DNA of 64,000 nt from Solirubrobacteraceae bacterium (lineage in GTDB: Bacteria; Actinomycetota; Thermoleophilia; Solirubrobacterales; Solirubrobacteraceae). This document shows, one piece after another, positions 1 through 8,075 of this stretch (within the stretch, counting starts at the first letter, position 1; every line of letters begins with the position of its first letter). The position numbers and the translations under genes were made by a program. Under the pieces are notes generated by a model, which worked only from the letters and a program-made list of their open reading frames with translations, searched no databases and had not been told where the DNA came from. Location of the stretch: assembly GCA_023230855.1 (NCBI GenBank), contig JALNWQ010000016.1, positions 43,871-107,870 of the forward strand, read 5' to 3'.

Positions 1-1322
1 TCCTCCGCGAGCGACAGGAGGACGAGGACGTCGGCGGCCCCGAAGCTCGAGTCGTCGCGGACGCGCCAACGCGGCCCGAGCACCGAGCGCGCGTCGACGC
101 GGATCCGCGACGACGTCCCGCCGTTGCCGGCGTCGGCCGCGGCGCCGTCGCGGGACGTGGTGCTGTCGCCGGAGGTGGAGCCGTCGCCGGCGCCGACGTT
201 CGCGTCGTAGCGGCTGGGGTCGAGGATCGCTCCGGTGGTGCGGGGCGCCGACGCGCCGAGGGCGTTCTCGCGTCGCTCCGCGCCGCCGGGGCCGGCCGAG
301 ATCGCACCGATGAACGCCTCCCCGAACACGTAGGGAAACCCGATCTGGAGGAGGACGCCGAACGGCACCTCCTTGGCGAGCTCGCGCGCGCGCCGCTCCT
401 CCGCGGGGTCGGCGGTGGGGACGCGGTAGCGTTTGGCGTACTCCTGGTCGACCGCGCTGGCGTTGCCCTCGAGGACCGACAGGTACGCGGTGAGCCGGTC
501 GCCGTCGTCACCCTTGGCGATGCGGCGCATCCGTCGGAAGATGCCGTGGTGCTGGTCGTCGATGGCATGCACGAGCTCGTGCGCGACCGTGGTCTCCACC
601 CCGATCGGCAGGACGCCGTCGCGTCGGACGATGAAGATCGTGTTCTCGTCGCCGTCGTAGAACCCGAGGAACGCGTCGCCGGCGAGGCGGTCGGACAGCT
701 CGTCGAGGTCGACGTCCGGGGGGAGCAGTCCCAGCAGGGTCGTCAGGGATCGCGAGATCCGTTGGTCGCGTTCGCTGACGTCGCCGCTCTCACGGGCGGC
801 CTTGGCCCCGGCGTAGCGCTTGGCCTGGGCGGGGTTGATGATGCGGAACTTCGGGCGCCGCTTGAGCTCGAGGCCGCGGAGCCGCTCGACGCGTTCGATG
901 ATCCGGTCGGGTCGGAGCTCGGCGAGGGTGCGAACCGGCCGTGGTCGCGCCCGGTCCTCGTCGCCGTCCCCGTCCCCGACGACCAGCCAGGCCCCGCCGC
1001 CGACGAGGGCGAGCACGAGCGCGGCGGCGATCGCCCATCGCCCCCGGCGCCGTCGATCCGATCGTCCGTCCGGACCCCTGCCCTGCTCCGACGCGGCCGG
1101 CGAAGGTGCGGCGTCCTGGTCGGTCCGATCACCACCGCTCAGCGACGGTGCGCCACCCCGGTCGGACGGGTCGTCTCCCGGGCCGGCGAGGCCGTCGCCC
1201 TGGTCGGACGGTTCGGTGCCCCGGTCCGAGAGGCGGTCGCCGCGGTCGGACGGGTCGTCCCGGTCGGAGGGGCCGTCGCCGGCGGTCGGCGGTCCTTGGG
1301 GGGAGGGCGGCACGCCCGCCAC
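1..1322 (-). CDS. membrane-anchored putative zinc metallopeptidase (3' end outside window)
   Basis: The frame is open from a GTG near 1322 to the window edge, so the C-terminus is missing. The first 90 residues are a low-complexity Ser/Asp/Arg/Gly tail with repeated PSDRGD-type units. One transmembrane helix follows at about residues 96-116, preceded by RRRRGRW, which suggests a cytoplasmic N-terminus and an outside C-terminal domain. The HELVHAID motif at about 248-255 is a zincin HExxH site, followed at about 275-285 by a Glu-containing helix (VLEGNASAVDQEY) that could supply the third ligand. The start is 2 bp past the stop of the LysR-type gene, so the two are probably co-transcribed. The peptidase family is not resolved, and the substrate is unknown. 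The GTG at 1313 is an alternative start. Confidence 0.72.
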   Translation of the reverse strand, partial: MAGVPPSPQGPPTAGDGPSDRDDPSDRGDRLSDRGTEPSDQGDGLAGPGDDPSDRGGAPSLSGGDRTDQDAAPSPAASEQGRGPDGRSDRRRRGRWAIAAALVLALVGGGAWLVVGDGDGDEDRARPRPVRTLAELRPDRIIERVERLRGLELKRRPKFRIINPAQAKRYAGAKAARESGDVSERDQRISRSLTTLLGLLPPDVDLDELSDRLAGDAFLGFYDGDENTIFIVRRDGVLPIGVETTVAHELVHAIDDQHHGIFRRMRRIAKGDDGDRLTAYLSVLEGNASAVDQEYAKRYRVPTADPAEERRARELAKEVPFGVLLQIGFPYVFGEAFIGAISAGPGGAERRENALGASAPRTTGAILDPSRYDANVGAGDGSTSGDSTTSRDGAAADAGNGGTSSRIRVDARSVLGPRWRVRDDSSFGAADVLVLLSLAE

Positions 1323-1323
1323 C

Positions 1324-2268
1324 TTAGCCGCGCGGTGGCGGCTCGCCCTCCTCGCGGGTGACGCCCCGCCACCGCGGACGGTCCGGGGTGGCCGCCGTCC
1401 GGCCCGGGCCGCCTCGTGCGGCCGCGGCGCGTCGGATCGCGGACGCGTGCACGTTCGGTGCGACGTCGGGTCGCCACGCGATCCAGGTTCGCCGCTCGCG
1501 CGTGGCGGCCCCGACCGGGGTGAGATGTCTCGGGGCGCGGGGCCGCGACCACGGCTTGTGCCACCACGGGCGAGGACCTCGCGCGGACGGGTTGTGGGTG
1601 ATGAGCACGTCGAGATGCCCGTTCTCATACGCCTCGCCGACCTCTCGGGCCGTGCCGTGGACGTAGGTCGCGCACCATCCGGCGCCGGCGTCCCGCATCG
1701 CGCCGGCGATCACATCGACCCCGTCGATGCCGTCCGTGTCGGCCGCGGTGGCGGGGCCCCGTGCCGCGTGCGCCGCACCCGACTCATGCTCGAGGCCGGG
1801 ATCCGGTGCTTGCGACCTGCGTCGCGAAGCGGCGTCGCCCCACTCCCGTTCCGCGTGTCGCGCGGTGGCGCCGCGCGTCGGACCGCCCCCGTCCCTCGCC
1901 CCGGGTCCGGGCTCCGCGTCCCGCGCGCCTCGGGCTTCCGACCCGATGGCCCCGCCGCCCGCCGGGTGACGCGCGACGCCGACCCGCAACGTGCCCGACG
2001 CACCGGCCCGTACGTCGTCGACATGCATCGCAAGACGGTCCATCGCGCCGAGGGCCTCCCGCGCGCGGTCGACGAGCGCCGCACCGTCGGCCGTGAGAGA
2101 CACCCGGCGGCTCGTTCGGCGCACCAGATGCAACCCGAGCCCACTCTCGAGCCGGGACACGAGCCCGCTCACCGCCGCGGTCCCGACGCCCAGGCACTGG
2201 CCGGCACGTCCGAAGTGCCCCGTGTCCGCCACCGCGACGAACGCTCCGAGCTGGCGCATCGAGATCAT
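1324..2268 (-). CDS. LysR-type transcriptional regulator
   Basis: The first 60 residues (start MISMRQLGAF) match the LysR winged-helix pattern well, including the SRLESGLGLHLVRRTSR helix and the TADGAALVDRAREAL linker helix. LysR proteins bind DNA as tetramers and sense a small effector in a C-terminal periplasmic-binding-like domain. Here that domain is weak: residues about 110-180 are rich in Gly, Ala and Arg, and only the last third (HLDVLITHNP) looks effector-like, so effector sensing may be degraded. ATG 2268 is preferred over the upstream in-frame 2328 because it matches the normal LysR N-terminus; ATG 2259 is also possible. No nearby biosynthetic target is obvious. Confidence 0.75.
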   Translation of the reverse strand: MISMRQLGAFVAVADTGHFGRAGQCLGVGTAAVSGLVSRLESGLGLHLVRRTSRRVSLTADGAALVDRAREALGAMDRLAMHVDDVRAGASGTLRVGVARHPAGGGAIGSEARGARDAEPGPGARDGGGPTRGATARHAEREWGDAASRRRSQAPDPGLEHESGAAHAARGPATAADTDGIDGVDVIAGAMRDAGAGWCATYVHGTAREVGEAYENGHLDVLITHNPSARGPRPWWHKPWSRPRAPRHLTPVGAATRERRTWIAWRPDVAPNVHASAIRRAAAARGGPGRTAATPDRPRWRGVTREEGEPPPRG

Positions 2269-2649
2269 GCCGGGACCGTACGACGAGGTCACGGGCGCAA
2301 CGGCGAAGCGACGTGATCGACACCGCATCGACGCCGTTTCGGCACGCCCGACGCCCGTCGCTCCACGTTTGGACCGCCGCAGTCACGCCGGCGTGGCTGC
2401 GGCGGGACGCGAGTCCACCAGGGTCGGCCGTGCTCGACGAGGCTCGAACCGTCATCCGGCATCGCTTGGCGACCGTTCACGGCACGTGAACGGTCGCCAA
2501 CGCCCGGCGGCGACCGCGACGAGGACGCGCTCGGACGACGGCCACGTCACGCGGAGCGCCACGCCAAGCGCCTCGGTGCCGTGCTGCGGTGGTGGTGCAG
2601 CGAGCCGCCCTGCGGTGTACCTCACGCGAACGCCGTCGACGGTGGACCG
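2269..2649. other. intergenic region with a perfect 15-bp inverted repeat
   Basis: About 380 bp lie between the LysR-type gene start and the stop of the membrane-protein gene. Open frames here read as low-complexity Arg/Ser and I do not accept them. The clear structure is the inverted repeat at 2466-2500. The LysR-type gene promoter presumably lies near 2270-2350 but I cannot define it. Confidence 0.5.
2466..2500. repeat. 15-5-15 inverted repeat, copy 1
   Basis: Left arm TTGGCGACCGTTCAC (2466-2480) and right arm GTGAACGGTCGCCAA (2486-2500) are perfect reverse complements around a 5-bp spacer. Two related elements with the same 15-5-15 layout lie at 52416-52450 and 52509-52543. It could be a REP-like element or a regulator site. 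It has no T-tract, so a simple terminator is less likely. Confidence 0.85.
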
Positions 2650-4059
2650 TCACGCCCCGTGCGGCGAGTGGGCGCGGCTACGAGAGCGACGACGCGGCGT
2701 CCGGGCGCGGACGAACTCGACCAGGCCATCGGCCGAGACCGACCAGACCGCGTGCACCGGGTAGTCCGGCGCGGTGCCGTGGGTGACCGGGGCGACGCCT
2801 GCCCGCGGGTGGACCAGGACCGGCATCGGCGACAGGCCCTCCAACTGCGTGTCACGGAGCTCCGCCGCGATGCGACCCGCACGCTCGATGTCGACGATCG
2901 ACGGCACGCCCCCCACGGGCAGGAGAAGGAACGCCAGCCGACCGGTCCGCGCCACGACGACTCGACCATGCCGACGTCCGTCGCCGGCGCCACGCGGCAC
3001 CGCGACGTCGTCGACCTCGGGGCCGAGGTCGGCGCAGGCCCGCCGGACCGCACGCGCCGTGGCGCGCCCGGGAGCGCCGATCCCGAGCGACCGGCGACGG
3101 CCCGCAGCTGCGGGCTCGACCTCCACCGGCTCGCTGCTCGCCCGATCTCGCGCCGCCACGATCCACTCGGGCGTCCGCGGCGACGTGGACGTCGGGTCCG
3201 CCGACCGAGCGTCGCGCAGCAACGACGCGGGAACCACGTCCGGCACCACGACGTGCTCGGGGAGGTCCGGCAGGCCGTCAACTGCCGCCCCAGCGGCGGC
3301 ACCGTCGCCACGCGTGGGCCGTGCGGCCCCCGAGCGACGATGCCCGGAGAGGCGCGCCGTCGACGGGTCCGCGTTCGTCGACCGGTGCCCGACCGACGGT
3401 CGGCGGCGCGCGGACGGCGCGCGGACGTCGCGGGCACGGCGGCGGTGGCGGGCCCTGACCACGATGGCGCGGATCACGATCGCCACGAAGATCACGACGA
3501 TGGCCGGCAGCCAGGCGCCGACGACGGGGGCCGCCGACTCCCCGACGAACGGGGCGAGGACGCCCGACGCGCGACTCGGAAGCTCCGCCGCCCGGGTCGC
3601 CAAGACCCGGGGACGGGCGGAGACCGTGACGAGGTGCACGCACGCGACCGAGGCGCCGTCGGACGGCATCCGCACGTCGCCGGTCATCGTGAAGGTCCGG
3701 CCGGCCCGCATCGGCGATCCGGCCCGCAACGGGCTCAGCGCCCGCCACCGCATCCCCGACGTCCCCACGAGGCGACCACCGCGAGCCAGCGTCGGGACCG
3801 CGCACGCCATGCCGGTCGGCACCGACGTCACCCGCACCGCCGTCGGTCCGGCGGACCGCGGCGAACGACCCTGGACGACGAGTCGCGCGCTCCCCCCGCG
3901 CCGCTCGGCGTCGACCGTCAGTGACGCGCCGGTGGCCGAGGCCGAGGGCACGCCCCACGGCCCGACGCACGCGACGATCGCCGTCAACGTCCCGACGAAC
4001 GCGAGCCAGAGCCACGTGGTCCGTCTCGAACGTGTCGCGCGCGTGCTCACGTTCTCCAT
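2650..4059 (-). CDS. membrane protein of unknown function with cytoplasmic C-terminal domain
   Basis: An N-terminal hydrophobic segment (about residues 13-40) looks like a signal peptide or anchor. It is followed by an exported beta-rich part of about 150 residues, a second strong transmembrane helix (VVGAWLPAIVVIFVAIVIRAIVV) and an Arg-rich stop-transfer stretch. The cytoplasmic C-terminal 200 residues end in a domain with alternating hydrophobic strands (RVVVARTG, PVLVHPRAG) that weakly recalls NERD-type domains, but I see no convincing catalytic set. Start ATG 4059 places the hydrophobic segment near the N-terminus; the frame is open to an earlier start at 4161. Function unknown. Confidence 0.65.
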   Translation of the reverse strand: MENVSTRATRSRRTTWLWLAFVGTLTAIVACVGPWGVPSASATGASLTVDAERRGGSARLVVQGRSPRSAGPTAVRVTSVPTGMACAVPTLARGGRLVGTSGMRWRALSPLRAGSPMRAGRTFTMTGDVRMPSDGASVACVHLVTVSARPRVLATRAAELPSRASGVLAPFVGESAAPVVGAWLPAIVVIFVAIVIRAIVVRARHRRRARDVRAPSARRRPSVGHRSTNADPSTARLSGHRRSGAARPTRGDGAAAGAAVDGLPDLPEHVVVPDVVPASLLRDARSADPTSTSPRTPEWIVAARDRASSEPVEVEPAAAGRRRSLGIGAPGRATARAVRRACADLGPEVDDVAVPRGAGDGRRHGRVVVARTGRLAFLLLPVGGVPSIVDIERAGRIAAELRDTQLEGLSPMPVLVHPRAGVAPVTHGTAPDYPVHAVWSVSADGLVEFVRARTPRRRSRSRAHSPHGA

Positions 4060-4235
4060 CTCGTCCGCCCGCGACGGAACCCGAGCCGCCCGAGCGAGAA
4101 CCGGACGTACGTCGTAGACCAGGACGCGAGAAGTCCACCCATCGCTGGACGCGACGGACATGCCATCTGGTCATCAAGGCCGGACGTCTTGCCCCGTCGG
4201 GATGGCGCGTCGGTCGTGGCGCGCGACGAGCGCGA

Positions 4236-4499
4236 TCAGCGGCGCGCGCGCCCGCTGACCGCACGCAACACGAGGAGGAGCAGGATCGACCCGAGGATCG
4301 CCATGCCCCACGTGCCGGAGTCGTAGAACGAGCCGAGCTCACCGACCTCGGCCGCCGAAGCGATCGCGCCCCCGATGAGCGCACCCAGGACGCCGACCGC
4401 CGCCGTTCCCAGACACCCGAGACGGTGCGGGCCGGGCACGATCATCCGACCGATGACGCCCGCGACGAGGCCCAGGACGAACCACGCGACGATTCCCAT
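4236..4499 (-). CDS. GlsB/YeaQ/YmgE-family membrane protein
   Basis: This is an 87-residue, very hydrophobic protein starting MGIVAWFVLGLVAGVIGRMIVPG. It has the family's GxIGRxIxPG pattern, a Gly-rich second helix (GVLGALIGGAIAS) and a final helix (MAILGSILLLLVLRAV). Family members are small inner-membrane proteins linked to stress, also called transglycosylase-associated proteins; their biochemical role is unknown. It is the last chromosomal gene before the tRNA and is read away from it. ATG 4499 is chosen because upstream codons run into the tRNA promoter region. Confidence 0.85.
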   Translation of the reverse strand: MGIVAWFVLGLVAGVIGRMIVPGPHRLGCLGTAAVGVLGALIGGAIASAAEVGELGSFYDSGTWGMAILGSILLLLVLRAVSGRARR

Positions 4500-4526
4500 G
4501 CCCGGAACGGTACCCTTCCGGATCCT

Positions 4527-4599
4527 GCCTCCGTAGCTCAGCTGGTAGAGCACTTCACTCGTAATGAAGGGGTCGACGGTTCGAGTCCGTCCGGAGGCT
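4527..4599 (+). tRNA. tRNA-Thr (anticodon CGT)
   Basis: A full cloverleaf folds: acceptor GCCTCCG/CGGAGGC, D-arm GCTC...GAGC, anticodon stem CTTCA/TGAAG with loop CTCGTAA (anticodon CGT, reading ACG), T-arm GACGG-TTCGAGT-CCGTC and discriminator T. No CCA is encoded. The gene is split in origin by the prophage crossover: the 5' half is chromosomal and the 3' half, from about the anticodon on, was probably supplied by the phage. The integration therefore keeps the tRNA functional. Confidence 0.95.
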
Positions 4600-5025
4600 T
4601 CCCCTCGGCCCCCACTGGCGATCCGCCATGTGGGGGCCTTGCTCGTTCTGGGCCGCCCGGTCCGCTTCGGGGTCCGTTTGGGGTCTAGTCGCGTGAGAAG
4701 CGATGTGGTCAGGGCCGTTCTCGGCGGTCGTCGTCGGGGTCGTGTGGAGCGCGGCGAGGCCGTCGTCGGTGGCGGTCCAGCCGGTGACGCCTCGGGTGTA
4801 GTCGGGCGTCGCGGTGGCGAAGCCGATCTCCTGGAGCACGGCGAGGCCGTTGGACGTCTTGCGGAGGATCTCGCTCGGCGTGAGGTTGTCCTCGTCGCCG
4901 ACGCCGCTGGCCTGGAGGCGCTGCACGACGGCCACGGTGGTGAGGCGGCCGGGGTGCTCGTCGGCGAGTGCGATGAGGACGTCGCGGGGGACGTCGCCGA
5001 GCGTGACCTTGAGGGTGGTGGGCAT
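4555..5025 (-). CDS. hypothetical phage protein at the left prophage edge
   Basis: 156 residues starting MPTTLKVTLG. The N-terminal 100 residues look like a small helical domain with a winged-helix feel (LTTVAVVQRLQASG, TPSEILRKTSNGLAVLQEIGF), so DNA binding is possible but unproven. The last 15 residues are translated from the antisense strand of the tRNA, a common artefact at att sites. A 43/45-bp match to 4733-4777, inside this gene, lies outside the prophage at 44050-44094. The start overlaps the stop of the next gene by one base (TGATG). Confidence 0.6.
   Translation of the reverse strand: MPTTLKVTLGDVPRDVLIALADEHPGRLTTVAVVQRLQASGVGDEDNLTPSEILRKTSNGLAVLQEIGFATATPDYTRGVTGWTATDDGLAALHTTPTTTAENGPDHIASHATRPQTDPEADRAAQNEQGPHMADRQWGPRGSLRTDSNRRPLHYE
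4558..4574. other. attL core (17 bp identical to attR)
   Basis: CTCGTAATGAAGGGGTC spans the anticodon loop, 3' anticodon strand and variable loop. It recurs exactly at 43891-43907. Similarity continues with substitutions to about 4600, but exact identity is 17 bp, so the crossover most likely falls here. The integrase gene lies 1.5 kb inside this end. Confidence 0.85.
4607..4638 (+). terminator. terminator hairpin after tRNA-Thr
   Basis: GGCCCCCAC and GTGGGGGCC arms, extended inward by TGGCG/CGCCA, form a strong stem ending in CTT just after the tRNA 3' end. Confidence 0.7.
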
Positions 5026-5495
5026 CAGGCGGTGTCTCCGGTGTCGGGGGTGGTGAGGTCCGGAGCGGTGATCTCGACCACGGTGTCGTGGTAAGCGAGG
5101 CGGCCGTCGAAGAAGCCCTCGTACCACTCGATCGCGGCGGCGCGCTGCTCGCCCCAGTCCTCGGGCATCGACTCCTCCAGGCTGGCGGGGTAAGCGATGA
5201 CGGCCTGGGGGTCGCGATAGGGCCGCGCGGCCTCGGTCGCCCAAACGACGCGCAGCTCGACAGGGCGCGGAGCGGGACGCCCCGGAAGCAGACCGCACGC
5301 GATAAGCAGGCCCTCACCCTCACGCGTCGCGCTCCACGTGCCGTGGTGAGAGAGCAGGCCGAGGTCCTCGGCGCGCGCGAACGCATCGTCGGAGGTGGGA
5401 CGCGGGCCACCGAGGCGGCAGTAGCGGACCGCGGCGAGGACGTCAGGGTCAGGCGTTGCCATGGTCGGGCGCTCCGGTGCTCCGTCAGCGGTCAT
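5025..5495 (-). CDS. hypothetical phage protein
   Basis: 156 residues. ATG 5495 is chosen because AGGAG stands 8 bases upstream. The N-terminus (VLAAVRYCRLGG, DDAFARAEDLGLLSH) resembles a small winged-helix fold, and the C-terminal half is acidic. It is translationally coupled to its neighbours on both sides. No family is recognised. Confidence 0.65.
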   Translation of the reverse strand: MTADGAPERPTMATPDPDVLAAVRYCRLGGPRPTSDDAFARAEDLGLLSHHGTWSATREGEGLLIACGLLPGRPAPRPVELRVVWATEAARPYRDPQAVIAYPASLEESMPEDWGEQRAAAIEWYEGFFDGRLAYHDTVVEITAPDLTTPDTGDTA

Positions 5496-5844
5496 CGGGT
5501 GTCTCCTGGTCGACCTTGAGGCCGATGCGCCAGACCACGAGGTCGGGGTCGTAGGTGCCGTTGAGGGCCTCGAAGGTCTCGCGGAACGCGGCGACGGTCG
5601 GGAAGCCCTCGGCGGCGGCTTCCTCGGGGCTCAGGTGGCCGAGGCGCTCGCGGTCCAGGGACGTGACGGTGGCGCGGCCGATGGCGGGCTTGCCGCGGCC
5701 GGGCTGGATCGCGACGGACTGGCCGACCCGGATCCCGCAGTACTCGCGGTACCACGGGGACCGGGGGTTGTCGCTGCACGCGCGGCGGGTGACGGTCTTC
5801 TCGCCGGCCATGACCTGGGCGGCGAGCTCGGGCCGGAACATCAT
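5485..5844 (-). CDS. ASCH-domain protein
   Basis: 119 residues. It starts MMFRPELAAQVMAGEKTVTRR, whose GEKTVTRR is the typical ASCH signature, and a later segment (PAIGRATVTSLDRERL) fits the beta-barrel core. ASCH domains resemble PUA folds and bind RNA or nucleosides; some are RNases or cytidine amidohydrolases. Phages often carry them, usually with unknown function. The start overlaps the upstream stop (ATGA). Confidence 0.8.
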   Translation of the reverse strand: MMFRPELAAQVMAGEKTVTRRACSDNPRSPWYREYCGIRVGQSVAIQPGRGKPAIGRATVTSLDRERLGHLSPEEAAAEGFPTVAAFRETFEALNGTYDPDLVVWRIGLKVDQETPDDR

Positions 5845-6086
5845 GGGGTCGGCTCCACGGTCGCGTGGGCGGTCCACGGGCCGGGCGGGTGGTCGACGTC
5901 GGTCGGCGGGGCCATGCGCTCGCAGTCCCGGGCCCCGTTGTCGGTGTCGCGCAGCTCGAACCCGACCCGGGCGAGGACGCCGAAGACTTCGGCCGCTCTG
6001 CCGACGCCCATCGGCAGGTAGACGTCGACGACGCCGCCCTCGGGGTGGCGCATGCGCATGCGGGACGTCGGCGGGCACTCAGGCAT
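5841..6086 (-). CDS. small hypothetical phage protein
   Basis: 81 residues containing a predicted beta-alpha unit (VVDVYLPMGVGRAAEVFGVLARVGFELRD). It overlaps the integrase stop by 8 bp and the ASCH start by 4 bp, so it is part of the integrase operon. No family is recognised. Confidence 0.6.
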   Translation of the reverse strand: MPECPPTSRMRMRHPEGGVVDVYLPMGVGRAAEVFGVLARVGFELRDTDNGARDCERMAPPTDVDHPPGPWTAHATVEPTP

Positions 6087-7389
6087 CGGGGGTTCCCTTC
6101 CTCTTCTTCGGGCCGCGCTGGCGGCGGCCGAGCTTCTCGGCGCGCTGCTGCTCCCGGTCGCGGGCCTCGGTCTCGAGGATCTCGGCGATCTGCGGGGCGG
6201 CCTTGGCGCGGGCGGTGGTGATGTGGTCGTCGAGGTCGATCGGCGGCTGGCCGGCGAGGTCGTCGATGACGTGCGCGTAGGTCTGGGAGAGCATCTCCAG
6301 GGTGTGGCCCATCTGGTTGGCGACCTCCTGGACGTTCGTGCCGGCGGCGAGCAGCAGCGACGCGCACAGGTGCCGCAGGTCGTACGGGCGACGCGCGGAC
6401 TGCTGGAATCCGGCGCGGTCGCGGGCGTCCTGGAACCGGATGCGACGCCAGTTGCGGTAGCCGGTCTCGGTGAGGTGCCGTCCGTCCTGGCGGGCGAACA
6501 CGAACGCGCCGGCGGGCGGGTCGTCGAGGTGGCGCCGCCACGCGCGCAGGTCGTCGTGGACCGGTCCGACCATCCGCACGGTTCGCGGGCGACGGCGGCG
6601 GGACTTCTGGCCGGCCTCGAGCTGCCCGGCGGAGAGGCGCTGCTCGATGAGGATGGTGCGCTCGCGGACGTGGCGCCACTGCAGCGCGAGGGCCTCCTGC
6701 GGTCGCAGGCCGGTGTAGGCGAGGACCGCGATCAGAACGCGCGAGAACTCGTGGCCGACGAGGCCGCGGAGGATCTCGACCTGCTCGACGGTCGGCGGGT
6801 GGACGGCGCGGACCATCGCGGCGGCCGGGGGCTTCGCGATCGGCTGGACGGGGTTGACGTCGACGAGCTGCCAGCGGACCGCGTCGGCCATGACCGACTG
6901 CAGCACCGCGAGGACCTTCCGGACGGTCGGCGCGCCGCGGCCGGGGCCGTGCGCGGCGACGAGCTCGCGCTCGATCTCGGCCTTCAGCGCGGACACGGTG
7001 CGGGGGCGGATCTCGCGGATCTCCATGTCGCCGATCCGCGGCAGGATCCGGTGGTTGAGGTGGCGCTGGTAGGCGGTCTGGGTCGAGACGGCCAGGTCGC
7101 CGGCGCGCTGCGGCCACCACGTCTGCTCGACGAAGTCGCGCAGCAGCTCGCGGCCGCGGTCGAGGTCGTCGATCCGGCCGCCGCGCCGCTCGAGGCGGAT
7201 CCGGGCCTGGAAGTCCTCGGCGTCGGACTGTCGGTCGAACGTCGCGGAGCGCTTGCGGCCGACCGCGTCGACGAACCGCACGCGGTAGGTGGTGGTGCGT
7301 CGGCCGTCGGCGCGCAGGTAGGAGCGCCGCTCGATCCCGCGACGGGACGACCGCGCGACGCGGCCCTGGCTGTCGCGCCCGGCGGCCAC
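6079..7389 (-). CDS. int: tyrosine-type site-specific integrase
   Basis: 436 residues. An N-terminal arm-binding domain (about 20-70) and a SAM-like core-binding domain (about 85-180) precede the catalytic domain. Catalytic residues are R229 (TGLRP), R339 and H340 (YDLRH), H362 (MGH) and nucleophile Y371 (SQTYAHVI). The first His of the usual HxLRH box is Tyr336 here. It lies 1.5 kb from attL, as expected for tRNA-targeting phages, and should recombine attP with the tRNA-Thr 3' half. The excisionase-like gene ends 3 bp upstream. Confidence 0.95.
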   Translation of the reverse strand: MAAGRDSQGRVARSSRRGIERRSYLRADGRRTTTYRVRFVDAVGRKRSATFDRQSDAEDFQARIRLERRGGRIDDLDRGRELLRDFVEQTWWPQRAGDLAVSTQTAYQRHLNHRILPRIGDMEIREIRPRTVSALKAEIERELVAAHGPGRGAPTVRKVLAVLQSVMADAVRWQLVDVNPVQPIAKPPAAAMVRAVHPPTVEQVEILRGLVGHEFSRVLIAVLAYTGLRPQEALALQWRHVRERTILIEQRLSAGQLEAGQKSRRRRPRTVRMVGPVHDDLRAWRRHLDDPPAGAFVFARQDGRHLTETGYRNWRRIRFQDARDRAGFQQSARRPYDLRHLCASLLLAAGTNVQEVANQMGHTLEMLSQTYAHVIDDLAGQPPIDLDDHITTARAKAAPQIAEILETEARDREQQRAEKLGRRQRGPKKRKGTPDA

Positions 7390-7392
7390 CGG

Positions 7393-7788
7393 CTACCGCG
7401 TCGGCTGGATGATCGGCAGGTTCGCCTCGTGCCCCGTCGACGACGGGCGACGACGACGTCGCGGCGCGCGCGGTCGAGCGGCGAGCTCGCGCGCTCCGTC
7501 GATGACCGCCGGCGGAGGCCGGTGGTCGGTCGGCGCGTCGGCCTCGACCGTCGGCGCGCACTCCTCGAGGAACTCGTCCAGCCACGAGCGACGGACCCGC
7601 CAGACGCCGCGGGCGGGCCGCGAGACCCGCAGGCGCGGCAGGTCGCCACGGCCACGACTGCGGCCAGGGCGGGTCCACGTCTTGACGGTCGCGGTGGCGA
7701 CGCCGGCGACCTGGGCGGCCTGCTCGAGCGTCATCCACGGATCCCGCTCGATCGTCGGCGGCTCGAGCGCGATGGTCGGCGCGAACAT
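7393..7788 (-). CDS. excisionase-like helix-turn-helix protein
   Basis: 131 residues. A MerR/Xis-type winged helix sits at about 18-75 (WMTLEQAAQVAGVATATVKTW, then WRVRRSWLDEFLEE), followed by an Arg-rich tail. Placement directly before the integrase supports a role as recombination directionality factor. It could instead be a repressor of the integrase operon. Confidence 0.75.
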   Translation of the reverse strand: MFAPTIALEPPTIERDPWMTLEQAAQVAGVATATVKTWTRPGRSRGRGDLPRLRVSRPARGVWRVRRSWLDEFLEECAPTVEADAPTDHRPPPAVIDGARELAARPRAPRRRRRPSSTGHEANLPIIQPTR

Positions 7789-8075
7789 CAGCCCTGTCCC
7801 CCGGTCCGGCCCATCCGCGACAGGTCGTCCACCAGCCGCTGCAGCGCCGCCGACTGCGCCTGCGGACGTGCGGCCGGCTGCGTCGCGAGCCGCTCGAGCA
7901 GCTCACGGATCGCGGCGCGCTCCTCCTGGCGCGCGTCGTCCTTCATGGCGGCCGCGAGCAGACCCATGGTCAGCAGACCGCCCGCGGCGACGGAGAAGGG
8001 CCACGAGAACGCCCCGGTCGTGGCGACGAGCACGCCCAGGCCGCCCAGCAGGACGAGGATCCGGCCCGTGGTCAT
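7788..8075 (-). CDS. small membrane protein with coiled-coil tail
   Basis: 95 residues with two short hydrophobic helices (RILVLLGGLGVLVATTGAF and VAAGGLLTMGLLAAA), then a charged helical tail with a likely coiled coil. ATG 8075 overlaps the DUF2303 gene stop. The role is unknown; superinfection exclusion or membrane anchoring is conceivable, but nothing in the sequence decides it. Confidence 0.6.
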   Translation of the reverse strand: MTTGRILVLLGGLGVLVATTGAFSWPFSVAAGGLLTMGLLAAAMKDDARQEERAAIRELLERLATQPAARPQAQSAALQRLVDDLSRMGRTGGQG

